This document shows, one piece after another, positions 12,779 through 19,464 of a DNA stretch of 31,107 nucleotides. The position numbers and the translations under genes are program-made. Position 1 is the stretch's first letter. Every line of letters starts with the position of its first letter. The stretch comes from CAYFNK01 sp964393215 (lineage in GTDB: Archaea > Nanobdellota > Nanobdellia > SCGC-AAA011-G17 > PNOQ01), in NCBI GenBank assembly GCA_964393215.1, contig CAYMSW010000006.1, positions 1-31,107 on the forward strand, in the 5' to 3' direction. A model generated the notes under the pieces. The model worked only from the letters and a program-made list of their open reading frames with translations. It had not been told where the DNA came from and did no database searches.

Positions 12779-14241
12779 ATTAATTTTATTTCTTCTCTTT
12801 CCATAGGTTTGTCACAGTAGTTGCACCTTACACTTAATGGCTCTCTAGATTCTGTATAGAAAATACTTGGCGTGTGTTCTTGATATCTTGGATCTTGAAT
12901 ACATTTTGGATTTTGACATTGAATTACTCCTTCTAATCTATTCGGAATAATTGCCCTTCCTTTTCTATGAACTCTTCCATCCCTAATTATATTTACTCTT
13001 GCTCTTTCTGAAACTATGCTCAATTGATTTAGTTGTGCTGTTGTTAATTCTGTGTCTTGAAATCCTAAAACGTCTTTTGCTCCATATCTTTCGCTACGAA
13101 CTTCTTCTGCAAATATTCTTGGTTTTCCTGCAAATTGTCCTACGTTTAGAACTCTTCTTACTCTTTCTCCATTTCCTGCTTCTATGTGATCTATTATTGT
13201 TCCATTACTAATTCTATATAGTAGATGTTCTCCAACTTTTTTTCCATTTGCTATTGGAATTGGTTCCCATTCTTCAAGTTCTTCTTCCGAATTGTATCTT
13301 CCCTCGTAACCAATCTTGAGCAATGAGTTGAGTAGAATTGCTTGTCTCATCCACAAACCATTTCCTGCTTGTTCTATGTATTTTGCGTGTCCTGTTTCAT
13401 CCACCTCCATTGCAATCTCTAAATTTTCTTTGCACCTTGGTAGTGGATGTAGAACTATCAATTTCTTTTTTGCTTTGAGTATATTTTCTTCATTTATACT
13501 AAAAAGTCCGCTAACTCTTTCATATTCTCTATCTCCTTCTGGTCCCTTTGGAAACCTTTCCCTTTGGATTCTTGTCATATATACAACATCAACTCTTCTT
13601 AGAACTTCTTCCAAATCATCACATAATACTGCATGCCTTGTACTTGCTGCTTCAAAGTCTCTAACTCTCCAACTTGCCATTTCTAGTCCCGGTGGTGTTA
13701 CTAACCAAGGTTCAATATCGTATAACTCACATGCTTGTAGAAGTGAACTTCCAGTTCTGCCATATTTTAAGTCTCCAACTAATGCTACTTTGAGACCATC
13801 TAATTGTCCAAATGTTTCTTCTATTGTCATTAAATCTAGAAGTGTTTGTGTCGGGTGATTTGCAGATCCGTCTCCGCAATTTATTAGTGGAATTTGTAAG
13901 TGGTCTGCTGCAAGTCTTGCTGAGCCTTCAAGATTATGCCTCATAAAAATTAAATCATGTCCGTATTGTTCTAGCATTCTTACTGTATCTACTAATGGTT
14001 CTCCTTTTTGCACAGAAGTCCCTTCGGCTCCTGCGAAACCGTTTACTTCAGCACCTAAGTCTTTGGCTGCAGTTTCTGAACTTAATCTTGTTCTTGTGGA
14101 ATTTTCAAAGAATAATGAAGCAACTTTTTTTCCTCTTAATGGAACACTTTTTTCAGGTCTTTTTTTTAGTTCTCTTGCTTCTTTAATTAGCTTATCAACA
14201 TCGCTTTTTGACAAATTCCTGATTGAAATAAGATTTCGCAT
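12775..14241 (-). CDS. pyrBI: Aspartate carbamoyltransferase, catalytic-regulatory fusion (PyrB-PyrI)
   Basis: One 488-aa chain holds both ATCase subunits, which form N-carbamoyl-aspartate in de novo pyrimidine synthesis. The catalytic part (1 to about 313) has FFENSTRTRLSSE (STRTR at 48-52), Lys79 in QKGEP, MRHNLEGSARLA, GDGSANHPTQTLLDL (His129), VGDLKYGRTG, YMTRIQRERF, LHPLPR (264-269) and GNGLWMRQA. These are the carbamoyl-phosphate and aspartate residues of active enzymes. An acidic linker (about 315-335) leads to the regulatory part (about 340-488): NGTIIDHIEAGNGERV, the nucleotide domain, ERARVNIIRDGRVHRKG, and a zinc site C442-x4-C447 and C473-x2-C476. Archaea usually encode separate pyrB and pyrI. 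The TATA box is at 14266-14275, and the gene is monocistronic. Confidence 0.95.
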   Translation of the reverse strand: MRNLISIRNLSKSDVDKLIKEARELKKRPEKSVPLRGKKVASLFFENSTRTRLSSETAAKDLGAEVNGFAGAEGTSVQKGEPLVDTVRMLEQYGHDLIFMRHNLEGSARLAADHLQIPLINCGDGSANHPTQTLLDLMTIEETFGQLDGLKVALVGDLKYGRTGSSLLQACELYDIEPWLVTPPGLEMASWRVRDFEAASTRHAVLCDDLEEVLRRVDVVYMTRIQRERFPKGPEGDREYERVSGLFSINEENILKAKKKLIVLHPLPRCKENLEIAMEVDETGHAKYIEQAGNGLWMRQAILLNSLLKIGYEGRYNSEEELEEWEPIPIANGKKVGEHLLYRISNGTIIDHIEAGNGERVRRVLNVGQFAGKPRIFAEEVRSERYGAKDVLGFQDTELTTAQLNQLSIVSERARVNIIRDGRVHRKGRAIIPNRLEGVIQCQNPKCIQDPRYQEHTPSIFYTESREPLSVRCNYCDKPMEREEIKLI

Positions 14242-14265
14242 TAAAATAGAAATACGTCGGTTTTA

Positions 14266-14275
14266 GTTATATAAG
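14266..14275 (-). promoter_or_regulatory. TATA box of pyrBI
   Basis: The minus strand reads CTTATATAAC, 25-34 nt before the ATG at 14241. Confidence 0.5.
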
Positions 14276-14307
14276 CATTTGTTGATTTTGACATATTCAA
14301 TGGAAAG

Positions 14308-14317
14308 CTATTTAAAC
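14308..14317 (+). promoter_or_regulatory. TATA box of the RNase J gene
   Basis: CTATTTAAAC lies 24-33 nt before the ATG at 14341. Confidence 0.5.
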
Positions 14318-14340
14318 AAAATAAGAGAGATTTTATCCAT

Positions 14341-15684
14341 ATGAGAATAGAGATTATTGGTGTTGGCGGTTACAACGAAGTCGGAAAAAATATGACTGTC
14401 ATTAAAGTTGGGGATGAGGCTGTAATTATTGACATCGGATTATATTTACCAAGTATTGTTGATTTTGATGAAAGTGGTGGAGATAGAAGGAATTTAACTC
14501 CAAAAGGTTTGCAAAGAATAGGTGCAATACCTGACGATTCTTTGATTGATTCTCTTAAAGGTAAAGTTAAAGCGATTGTTTCTTCTCATTGTCACTTAGA
14601 TCATATTGGTGCCATACCTTATTTGGAAGACAAATATAAATGTCCAATTATTGCAACTCCTTATACTATTGAAGTTTTGAAGACTTTGGCTCATGATGAG
14701 AAATTAAAGTTGAGAAATAAATTAGTTCCTACCAAGGTTGGAAGCATTGTTGAAGTTTCTAAAAATATTAAAATTGAATTGATTGCTATGTCTCATTCAA
14801 CTCCAGATAGTTCTACTATTGCTATACATACTCCTGAAGGTATAATTGTTTACACTAACGACTTTAAATTAGATAACAATCCTGTTTTGGGGCATAAACC
14901 AAACATTAGGAGATTGAAGCAAATAGGTAGTAGCGGAAAGGTTATTGCTCTTTTTGTCGATTCTTTATACTCTCATAGGGCTGGTAAGACCCCTTCTGAA
15001 AGTGTTGCTCGAGAAATGTTGAAAGATGTTATGTTTGGTGCCGAAAATAAAGGTCACGCTTTGTTATTCACTAGTTTTGCTAGTCAGTTAGCAAGATTGA
15101 AGAGTGCAATTGAGTTTGGTAAGAAATTAAATAGAAAAATTGTGTTTTTAGGTCGTTCTTTAGCTAAATATACAAAGGCTGCTGAGAATATTGGGTTAGT
15201 TAATTTTAGCAAAGACGTCGAGATAATGACTTTTTCTAGGCAAGTTGTTACCAAGTTGAAGGAAATAGAGAAAAAGAGAGATAAGTATCTTGTTGTTTCT
15301 ACAGGTAATCAAGCTGAACCTAACGCTATTTTAACACGAATTGGAGATCATAGAGTACCTTTCAGATTTGTTCATGATGATCACGTTATTTTTTCTTGTA
15401 CAACTATTCCTGTTGAGCCAAATATAACAAATAGGGCTAAGTTGGAGAAGCAATTGGTTCAAAGAGGAGTTAGACTGTACAAAGATATTCATTCTTCTGG
15501 GCATGGTTCTATTGAGGATATTAGGGATATGATTGATATGTTGGACCCAGAGATTGTTATTCCTAGTCACGGCAGTAAAAGTACTACAAATGGTACACAG
15601 CCAATTGCTGAATTAATGGGTTACACATCTGGGAAAGATTTTAAATACTTGGCAGATGGTAAGAAAATTGTGTTAGTAAAATGA
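14341..15684 (+). CDS. rnj: Archaeal RNase J (beta-CASP metallo-beta-lactamase ribonuclease)
   Basis: RNase J is a 5'-3' exoribonuclease in RNA decay. The 447-aa protein opens with IIGVGGYNEVGKNMTVIKVG and has the metal motif SSHCHLDHIGAIPYL (HxHxDH at 83-88), then MSHSTPDSSTIAI, YTNDFKLDN (motif 4 Asp), and the beta-CASP region with LLFTSFASQLARL, VVSTGNQAEPNAIL, the motif-C His region DIHSSGHGSIEDI and VIPSHGSK. The length fits archaeal RNase J, which lacks the long bacterial C-terminus. Its TGA overlaps the ATG of a 50-aa membrane-protein gene, so the two are coupled. It is one of several RNA-decay genes in the window. Confidence 0.93.
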   Translation: MRIEIIGVGGYNEVGKNMTVIKVGDEAVIIDIGLYLPSIVDFDESGGDRRNLTPKGLQRIGAIPDDSLIDSLKGKVKAIVSSHCHLDHIGAIPYLEDKYKCPIIATPYTIEVLKTLAHDEKLKLRNKLVPTKVGSIVEVSKNIKIELIAMSHSTPDSSTIAIHTPEGIIVYTNDFKLDNNPVLGHKPNIRRLKQIGSSGKVIALFVDSLYSHRAGKTPSESVAREMLKDVMFGAENKGHALLFTSFASQLARLKSAIEFGKKLNRKIVFLGRSLAKYTKAAENIGLVNFSKDVEIMTFSRQVVTKLKEIEKKRDKYLVVSTGNQAEPNAILTRIGDHRVPFRFVHDDHVIFSCTTIPVEPNITNRAKLEKQLVQRGVRLYKDIHSSGHGSIEDIRDMIDMLDPEIVIPSHGSKSTTNGTQPIAELMGYTSGKDFKYLADGKKIVLVK

Positions 15685-15833
15685 AAAAAGAAATAACTTG
15701 GTTGGTTTTTATTGTTTTGATAGCTAATTTAGCATTATTTGCTTTTAGAATAATTGGTGTTCTTGTCTTTTGGGGAATAATTATTGTTGGTGCATTGTTT
15801 GCTTACAAAGTTTTACCTAAGATGAAGAAGTAG
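15681..15833 (+). CDS. Small membrane protein (50 aa) coupled to RNase J
   Basis: The ATG overlaps the RNase J stop (ATGA). The 50-aa product starts MKKEITWLVFIVLIANLALF and ends YKVLPKMKK. It has two hydrophobic segments (about residues 6-21 and 24-42) flanked by lysines, the pattern of a tiny two-helix membrane protein. No family is recognised. The ATGA coupling supports translation. Its 3' end overlaps the convergent gene by 17 nt. Confidence 0.6.
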   Translation: MKKEITWLVFIVLIANLALFAFRIIGVLVFWGIIIVGALFAYKVLPKMKK

Positions 15834-16176
15834 GTTCAAATCCTTTTTTATATTTTGGTTGAGCCCATTCTGAATATTTATTTATTGTGCTGTTTATTTC
15901 ATTTAATTCCTTATATTTACTTATGAATAAATGAATTATTTTATCACCGCAGACTATATCTCCTGAAATATCTTTGGTATTAAGAGGTATCCATTGATCT
16001 TTCCACTTATCATAATTTGAAAATGTTTTAGGAATGACTTGGTTATCAACAAAATATTCGCAACCAAGTTCTTCAAATAACTTTTTTATGATTTTCATAG
16101 ACTTTTGTTCTGCTTTAAACTTCGTATAGAATCCTCCTTTCCAATTTGTTCTTCCAGCAACAATGAGTTTATCCAT
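15817..16176 (-). CDS. Hypothetical protein, 119 aa
   Basis: The product begins MDKLIVAGRTNWKGGFYTKFK and ends in a Ser-rich tail (EPTSSS). It is rich in Lys, Trp and aromatic residues, has two cysteines (LGCEYF and IVCGDK) and no membrane segment. No known fold is recognised; it may be a mixed alpha/beta domain. It shares a 33-nt divergent spacer with the 74-aa gene at 16210 and overlaps the 50-aa membrane-protein gene at its 3' end. The promoter arrangement supports the start. Confidence 0.6.
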   Translation of the reverse strand: MDKLIVAGRTNWKGGFYTKFKAEQKSMKIIKKLFEELGCEYFVDNQVIPKTFSNYDKWKDQWIPLNTKDISGDIVCGDKIIHLFISKYKELNEINSTINKYSEWAQPKYKKGFEPTSSS

Positions 16177-16180
16177 AAAA

Positions 16181-16207
16181 TATAAAAGCAGGGAAAATTT
16201 ATAAAGT
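16181..16207. promoter_or_regulatory. Crossed divergent TATA boxes in a 33-nt spacer
   Basis: The plus TATA TATAAAAG (16181-16188) lies 22-29 nt before ATG 16210. The minus TATA CTTTATAAATTT (16196-16207) lies 20-31 nt before the ATG at 16176. Each promoter starts transcription next to the other's TATA box, so the two may compete for occupancy. Confidence 0.55.
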
Positions 16208-16209
16208 TT

Positions 16210-16434
16210 ATGAGCGGTCCAGGATATGGAAAGAAAAAGTTAAAGGATGTTAAGATTTACATACATGAGAAAGGAAAGTCTGGCGCAACCGTTACTCATT
16301 TAGATATTGAAGGAAAAGATATTTCTAAAATAATTGAAGATGGTGAAATTACTTTTGTGAAAGGGAAAAAGGGTGGTGTTTTTATAGCTTTGAAGAAAGA
16401 TATGATAAAGAGGGCTGAAAAACAGTTAAAATGA
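16210..16434 (+). CDS. Small basic hypothetical protein, 74 aa
   Basis: The product starts MSGPGYGKKKLKDVKIYIHE, is very lysine-rich, and shows alternating hydrophobic strands (VKIYIHEKG, ATVTHLDIEG, EITFVKGKKGGVFIAL) followed by a helix (KKDMIKRAEKQLK). This looks like a small beta-sheet fold with a basic helix, possibly nucleic-acid binding, but no family is recognised. Its stop is 1 nt from the stop of the convergent gene at 16436. Confidence 0.6.
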   Translation: MSGPGYGKKKLKDVKIYIHEKGKSGATVTHLDIEGKDISKIIEDGEITFVKGKKGGVFIALKKDMIKRAEKQLK

Positions 16435-16435
16435 T

Positions 16436-16732
16436 TTATTCTTCAGAAAGATCTGCAAGCAATTTTTGATAAAACTTAGTTGTCTCATCTCCTTCAAAGC
16501 TTCTATGAACTAAATTTTCATAACCAAAAAGATTTAATGTATTATTAAATAGTGTAATTTTATATGGCCCTTTTTTAAAGATCAAACAGTTACCTTCTAT
16601 GTACCATGGTTTTTCATCTTTTATTTCATCTAGTACATCCTGTACGGGCAAGGTATCAACGGCCTGAGAAATTGATTGTTCGAAGACCTTTTTTCTATCT
16701 TCAACGATACTTGTTAACTTTTCTAATCCCAT
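16436..16732 (-). CDS. Hypothetical protein, 98 aa
   Basis: The product begins MGLEKLTSIVEDRKKVFEQS and ends FYQKLLADLSEE. It is predicted to have helices at each end and a beta-rich middle (PWYIEGNCLIFKKGPYKITLF). It is acidic overall, with one cysteine. No family is recognised. It shares a 50-nt spacer with a divergent zinc-ribbon gene; a perfectly palindromic TATA box there sits the same distance from both starts. Confidence 0.6.
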   Translation of the reverse strand: MGLEKLTSIVEDRKKVFEQSISQAVDTLPVQDVLDEIKDEKPWYIEGNCLIFKKGPYKITLFNNTLNLFGYENLVHRSFEGDETTKFYQKLLADLSEE

Positions 16733-16751
16733 AAAAACTGCAATATAACCA

Positions 16752-16763
16752 AATTTATAAATT
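16752..16763. promoter_or_regulatory. Symmetric palindromic TATA box serving two divergent genes
   Basis: AATTTATAAATT is a perfect 12-bp palindrome in the middle of the 50-nt spacer 16733-16782, with exactly 19 nt to each start codon (ATG at 16732 minus, ATG at 16783 plus). No other good TATA is needed for either gene. Confidence 0.6.
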
Positions 16764-16782
16764 CTTTTATTTTATTAGTGGC

Positions 16783-16905
16783 ATGGCAAAAAAATGTCCA
16801 CAATGTAAATCAGAAAATATAGATCTGTATATGGGTGGACAATTTGGAAAATATCAGTGTAATGATTGTGGATATGTTGGTCCAGTAGTTCTTGAAGAAG
16901 ATTAA
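16783..16905 (+). CDS. Zinc-ribbon protein, 40 aa
   Basis: The product starts MAKKCPQCKSENIDLYM and continues GGQFGKYQCNDCGYVGPVV. Two CxxC pairs (Cys5/Cys8 and Cys29/Cys32) make a classical zinc ribbon, and the protein is little more than that domain. Similar minimal ribbons (CPQC-x20-CNDCGY) are common in DPANN genomes and resemble the N-terminal ribbons of TFB/RpoM. Partner and role are unknown. The TATA box at 16752-16763 supports the ATG, and the stop shares a TTAA with the lipoprotein gene behind it. Confidence 0.75.
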   Translation: MAKKCPQCKSENIDLYMGGQFGKYQCNDCGYVGPVVLEED

Positions 16906-17228
16906 ACCGCCTCTTTAACACACTGGTTTTCTATACATCTAGCCTCGTATTTGTCCTGATTTAGATAAGTTGGAGCACATGCTGCACATCCTACGCCTTC
17001 ACAATTCTCTGCTCTCCATTCATAGTATTCTTCTGCATTTCTTGCTATGATATCATCTGTTGCGTAATCATAGGTTATACATGGAACACAGCATTCGTTT
17101 GAGTCAACAACTAAGATACATTCTAAGTGTGTGCTACACTCATTTTCCAAGTTTTCAATTTCTTCTGGAATTTCTGTACACCCACTAATTAAGATTAAAA
17201 AAGCTAGTAAAAAGATAATTTTTTTCAT
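16902..17228 (-). CDS. Cysteine-rich lipoprotein, 108 aa
   Basis: A signal peptide (MKKIIFLLAFLILISGC) with lipobox LISGC (Cys17) anchors the protein outside the cell. The mature part has ten cysteines in NEC, LEC, NECCVPC, ENC, GCAAC, ARC and NQC contexts, so five disulfides are possible. The mature start CTEIPEE matches the start of the other lipoprotein in this window (CTVIPEE, 3869-4138), though the bodies differ. Function is unknown. Its TATA box is at 17250-17259. Confidence 0.75.
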   Translation of the reverse strand: MKKIIFLLAFLILISGCTEIPEEIENLENECSTHLECILVVDSNECCVPCITYDYATDDIIARNAEEYYEWRAENCEGVGCAACAPTYLNQDKYEARCIENQCVKEAV

Positions 17229-17249
17229 TCTGGTAGCTTGATATTTGGG

Positions 17250-17259
17250 TATTTAAGTT
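17250..17259 (-). promoter_or_regulatory. TATA box of the 108-aa lipoprotein gene
   Basis: The minus strand reads AAACTTAAAT, about 22-31 nt before the ATG at 17228. Confidence 0.4.
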
Positions 17260-17278
17260 TTGTTGGTTTTGGGAAACA

Positions 17279-17289
17279 CTTATATATAA
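17279..17289 (+). promoter_or_regulatory. TATA box of the thioredoxin-fold protein gene
   Basis: CTTATATATAA lies 21-31 nt before ATG 17310, fixing that start rather than an upstream one at 17238. Confidence 0.55.
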
Positions 17290-17309
17290 TACTAATTTTT
17301 CGGTTTAAA

Positions 17310-18332
17310 ATGACAGAAGAGAATAATCCTGTTGAAAAAATTGAAGAATTTGCTAAGAAAAAGAAACTGAATTCGTGGAAAGTTGCTAGTTTTGTTTTAG
17401 GTGTTTTGTTAGTTCTATCTGTATGGAACAGTGGAATTCCTGGAATGGCAGTTGGAAGCGGTGATGTTGAAGAGAAGACTTTGGATTTCGTTAATAGTGT
17501 ATTATTACAGGGACAAGCAGTAGCTACTTCAAACGGTATAACTCAAGAGAGTGGAATGTATAGAATAAATTTGGATGTCATGGGACAAGAAAGTCCTGTT
17601 TATGTTTCAAAAGACGGTAATAAATTATTTTTGCAAGCTGTTGATTTGGATGATGTTATAGGTAATTCTGGTTCAGAAAATAATGGAATGGTTGAAGCAG
17701 CAATTCCCAAGAATGATAAGCCTGTTGTTGAGCTTTTTATTATGAGCCATTGTCCATATGGAACACAGGTTGAGAAGGGAATTTTACCTGTTGCATATCT
17801 TTTGAATGATAAGATAGATTTCCAATTAAAGTTTGTTTACTATGCAATGCATCCAAATGCCGGAGAAGTTGAAGAGCAATTGAATCAGTATTGTATTGCT
17901 GAAGAACAAGAGGATAAGTTGCTTGATTATTTGCAGTGTTTCTTGGAAGACGGTGACAGTGAGAGATGTTTAGCTGAAGTAGGAATTGATACTGGAATGT
18001 TGAGTTCCTGTACTGCTGCGGCTGACGAAGAGTTTAACGTTTTGGCAAATTTGGAAGATACTGATTCTTGGTTGAGTGGAAGATACCCGATGTTTGATAT
18101 TCACAAGGCAGACAACGAAAAATATAGTATTGGTGGTTCGCCTACTTTGATTGTCAATGGTGTTGAAGCTCAGAGCGGAAGAGATTCAGTAAGTTTGTTA
18201 AACACAATTTGTGGCGCTTTCAATGATGCTCCCGGAGAATGTGAGAATCATGATTTGCAGGCTGTAGCTCCTGGACCTGGTTTTGGTTGGAGTTCTACTG
18301 GAAGCAATAACGTTGCATCCTGTGGTGGATAA
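17310..18332 (+). CDS. Membrane-anchored thioredoxin-fold protein with CPYG site
   Basis: The 340-aa protein has a charged cytosolic N-terminus, one membrane anchor (about 24-40, VASFVLGVLLVLSVW) and a large outside part. A thioredoxin/DsbA-like fold starts at about 137: PVVELFIMSHCPYGTQVEKG (active site CPYG, 148-151), a helical insert with Cys195, Cys210, Cys220 and Cys234, and the cis-proline loop IGGSPTLIVNG (274-284). The second active-site cysteine is Gly, so it is not a canonical CxxC oxidoreductase. It may isomerise or shuffle disulfides with the extra cysteines, or only bind. The tail (GFGWSSTGSNNVASCGG) is Gly/Ser-rich. Several Cys-rich surface proteins nearby could be substrates; that is inference. 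Confidence 0.8.
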   Translation: MTEENNPVEKIEEFAKKKKLNSWKVASFVLGVLLVLSVWNSGIPGMAVGSGDVEEKTLDFVNSVLLQGQAVATSNGITQESGMYRINLDVMGQESPVYVSKDGNKLFLQAVDLDDVIGNSGSENNGMVEAAIPKNDKPVVELFIMSHCPYGTQVEKGILPVAYLLNDKIDFQLKFVYYAMHPNAGEVEEQLNQYCIAEEQEDKLLDYLQCFLEDGDSERCLAEVGIDTGMLSSCTAAADEEFNVLANLEDTDSWLSGRYPMFDIHKADNEKYSIGGSPTLIVNGVEAQSGRDSVSLLNTICGAFNDAPGECENHDLQAVAPGPGFGWSSTGSNNVASCGG

Positions 18333-18343
18333 ACTTAAATATA
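18333..18343 (+). promoter_or_regulatory. TATA box of the phosphoribosyltransferase gene
   Basis: ACTTAAATATA lies 20-30 nt before ATG 18363. Confidence 0.45.
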
Positions 18344-18362
18344 TTTCTTTATTTCTTTTTTT

Positions 18363-19022
18363 ATGACTGTTTTGAAGGCAGAGGACTTGAGAGGGAATGA
18401 ACTTCTTAATCCGGATAATTATGAGATTCCTGAAGTTTTTAGAAGGGATATTAAAGGAATTTTAGTTTTAGAGGAGCATATTAAGCGTAGAATTGAAAGA
18501 ATGGCTCATGATATTTATAACGAATTTAGTGGTATGAACCCTTTAGTTGTGCCCTTGCTTGATGGAGCTGCCAAATTTTATGGTGATTTGTTTACAGATA
18601 GACACTATGCTTTTGAAATTGAAACTGAATTTTTGAAAGTTAAAAGTGGTTATGCGGAAGGTACTGAGTCTACAGGCATAGTTGAATTTCCAGATCCTGC
18701 ACAGATCCAAAGAATTATGGAAAAATTGCGTGGTAATGATAGAGGCGTTCTATTGGTCGAAGATATAGTTGATACTGGACGTTCCGTTAGTCTTCTTAGA
18801 CGGCACCTTATTGGGCAGGGAGTTGGTGAAGATAGAATTGCATTGGCTGCTTTATTGAATAAACCAGATAGGAGATTGCCGGAATTTGAGAAACTATGGA
18901 TTGATTTTTTGGGTTTTGTTATACCTAATGAATTTGTTGTTGGCTATGGTTTGGATTTTGAGAAAGGTTATAGAAATCTTGGTGACCTTTGTGTTTTGAA
19001 AGAAGAAGTTTATGGGGGTTAA
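18363..19022 (+). CDS. hpt: Hypoxanthine-type purine phosphoribosyltransferase
   Basis: The 219-aa protein attaches ribose-5-phosphate from PRPP to a purine base (hypoxanthine or guanine) for salvage. Visible marks are NPLVVPLLDGAAKFYGDL, FLKVKSGY, the PRPP-binding VLLVEDIVDTGRSV (about 129-142), ALLNKPDRR and the C-terminal FVVGYGLDFEKGYRNL, all typical of HGPRT. The N-terminal 30 residues are an extra tail. It has its own TATA box. Base preference is likely hypoxanthine/guanine, but xanthine cannot be excluded. Confidence 0.9.
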   Translation: MTVLKAEDLRGNELLNPDNYEIPEVFRRDIKGILVLEEHIKRRIERMAHDIYNEFSGMNPLVVPLLDGAAKFYGDLFTDRHYAFEIETEFLKVKSGYAEGTESTGIVEFPDPAQIQRIMEKLRGNDRGVLLVEDIVDTGRSVSLLRRHLIGQGVGEDRIALAALLNKPDRRLPEFEKLWIDFLGFVIPNEFVVGYGLDFEKGYRNLGDLCVLKEEVYGG

Positions 19023-19052
19023 TTTTTTAAAGTTCTAATTTTATTTTAGTTT

Positions 19053-19430
19053 ATGAAGAAAGAGAGGAGTTTTTTGAAAACGCTTGCTAGAGATTTTTTA
19101 GCTCTTGGTAGTATACCGTTTTTTCTGTTAGTTACAGTTAGAGTTTTTATTGCTCCTGTAGCTAATTATCATTATCAATTGTTACTTGCCTTTGGAATAA
19201 TTGTAGTTGTATCTCTATTTGTGAAAAATCAACAATATATTGCAATGGCAGTAGTTCTGTTAGTGTATACTTCTCTTTATTATGCTGATTTTGTGTATAC
19301 TCTTTTTGCCAGAATTGCTTGGGTTTTGATGGTGGTTTCTAGCTATTATCTGGAAAGAAATAAAATGGCTATAATTAAGGGAACTATTCTTGGTGCCTTT
19401 GCTACGCTGATTAGTTATTTTGCCCTTTAG
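19053..19430 (+). CDS. Small integral membrane protein, 125 aa
   Basis: The protein starts MKKERSFLKTLARDFLALG and has four or five membrane helices (about 18-36, 41-56, 61-85, 87-100 and 107-125). No motif or family is recognised. A TATA-like TTTTTTAAAG lies at about 19023-19032, 20-30 nt upstream. It sits between hpt and mre11 as its own unit. Confidence 0.65.
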   Translation: MKKERSFLKTLARDFLALGSIPFFLLVTVRVFIAPVANYHYQLLLAFGIIVVVSLFVKNQQYIAMAVVLLVYTSLYYADFVYTLFARIAWVLMVVSSYYLERNKMAIIKGTILGAFATLISYFAL

Positions 19431-19431
19431 A

Positions 19432-19443
19432 AATTCTTAATAG
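19432..19443 (+). promoter_or_regulatory. TATA-like box of mre11-rad50
   Basis: ATTCTTAATAGA lies 22-33 nt before ATG 19465. It is a weaker TATA than its neighbours. Confidence 0.35.
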
Positions 19444-19464
19444 ATAGGTATCATTTGCCATTTT

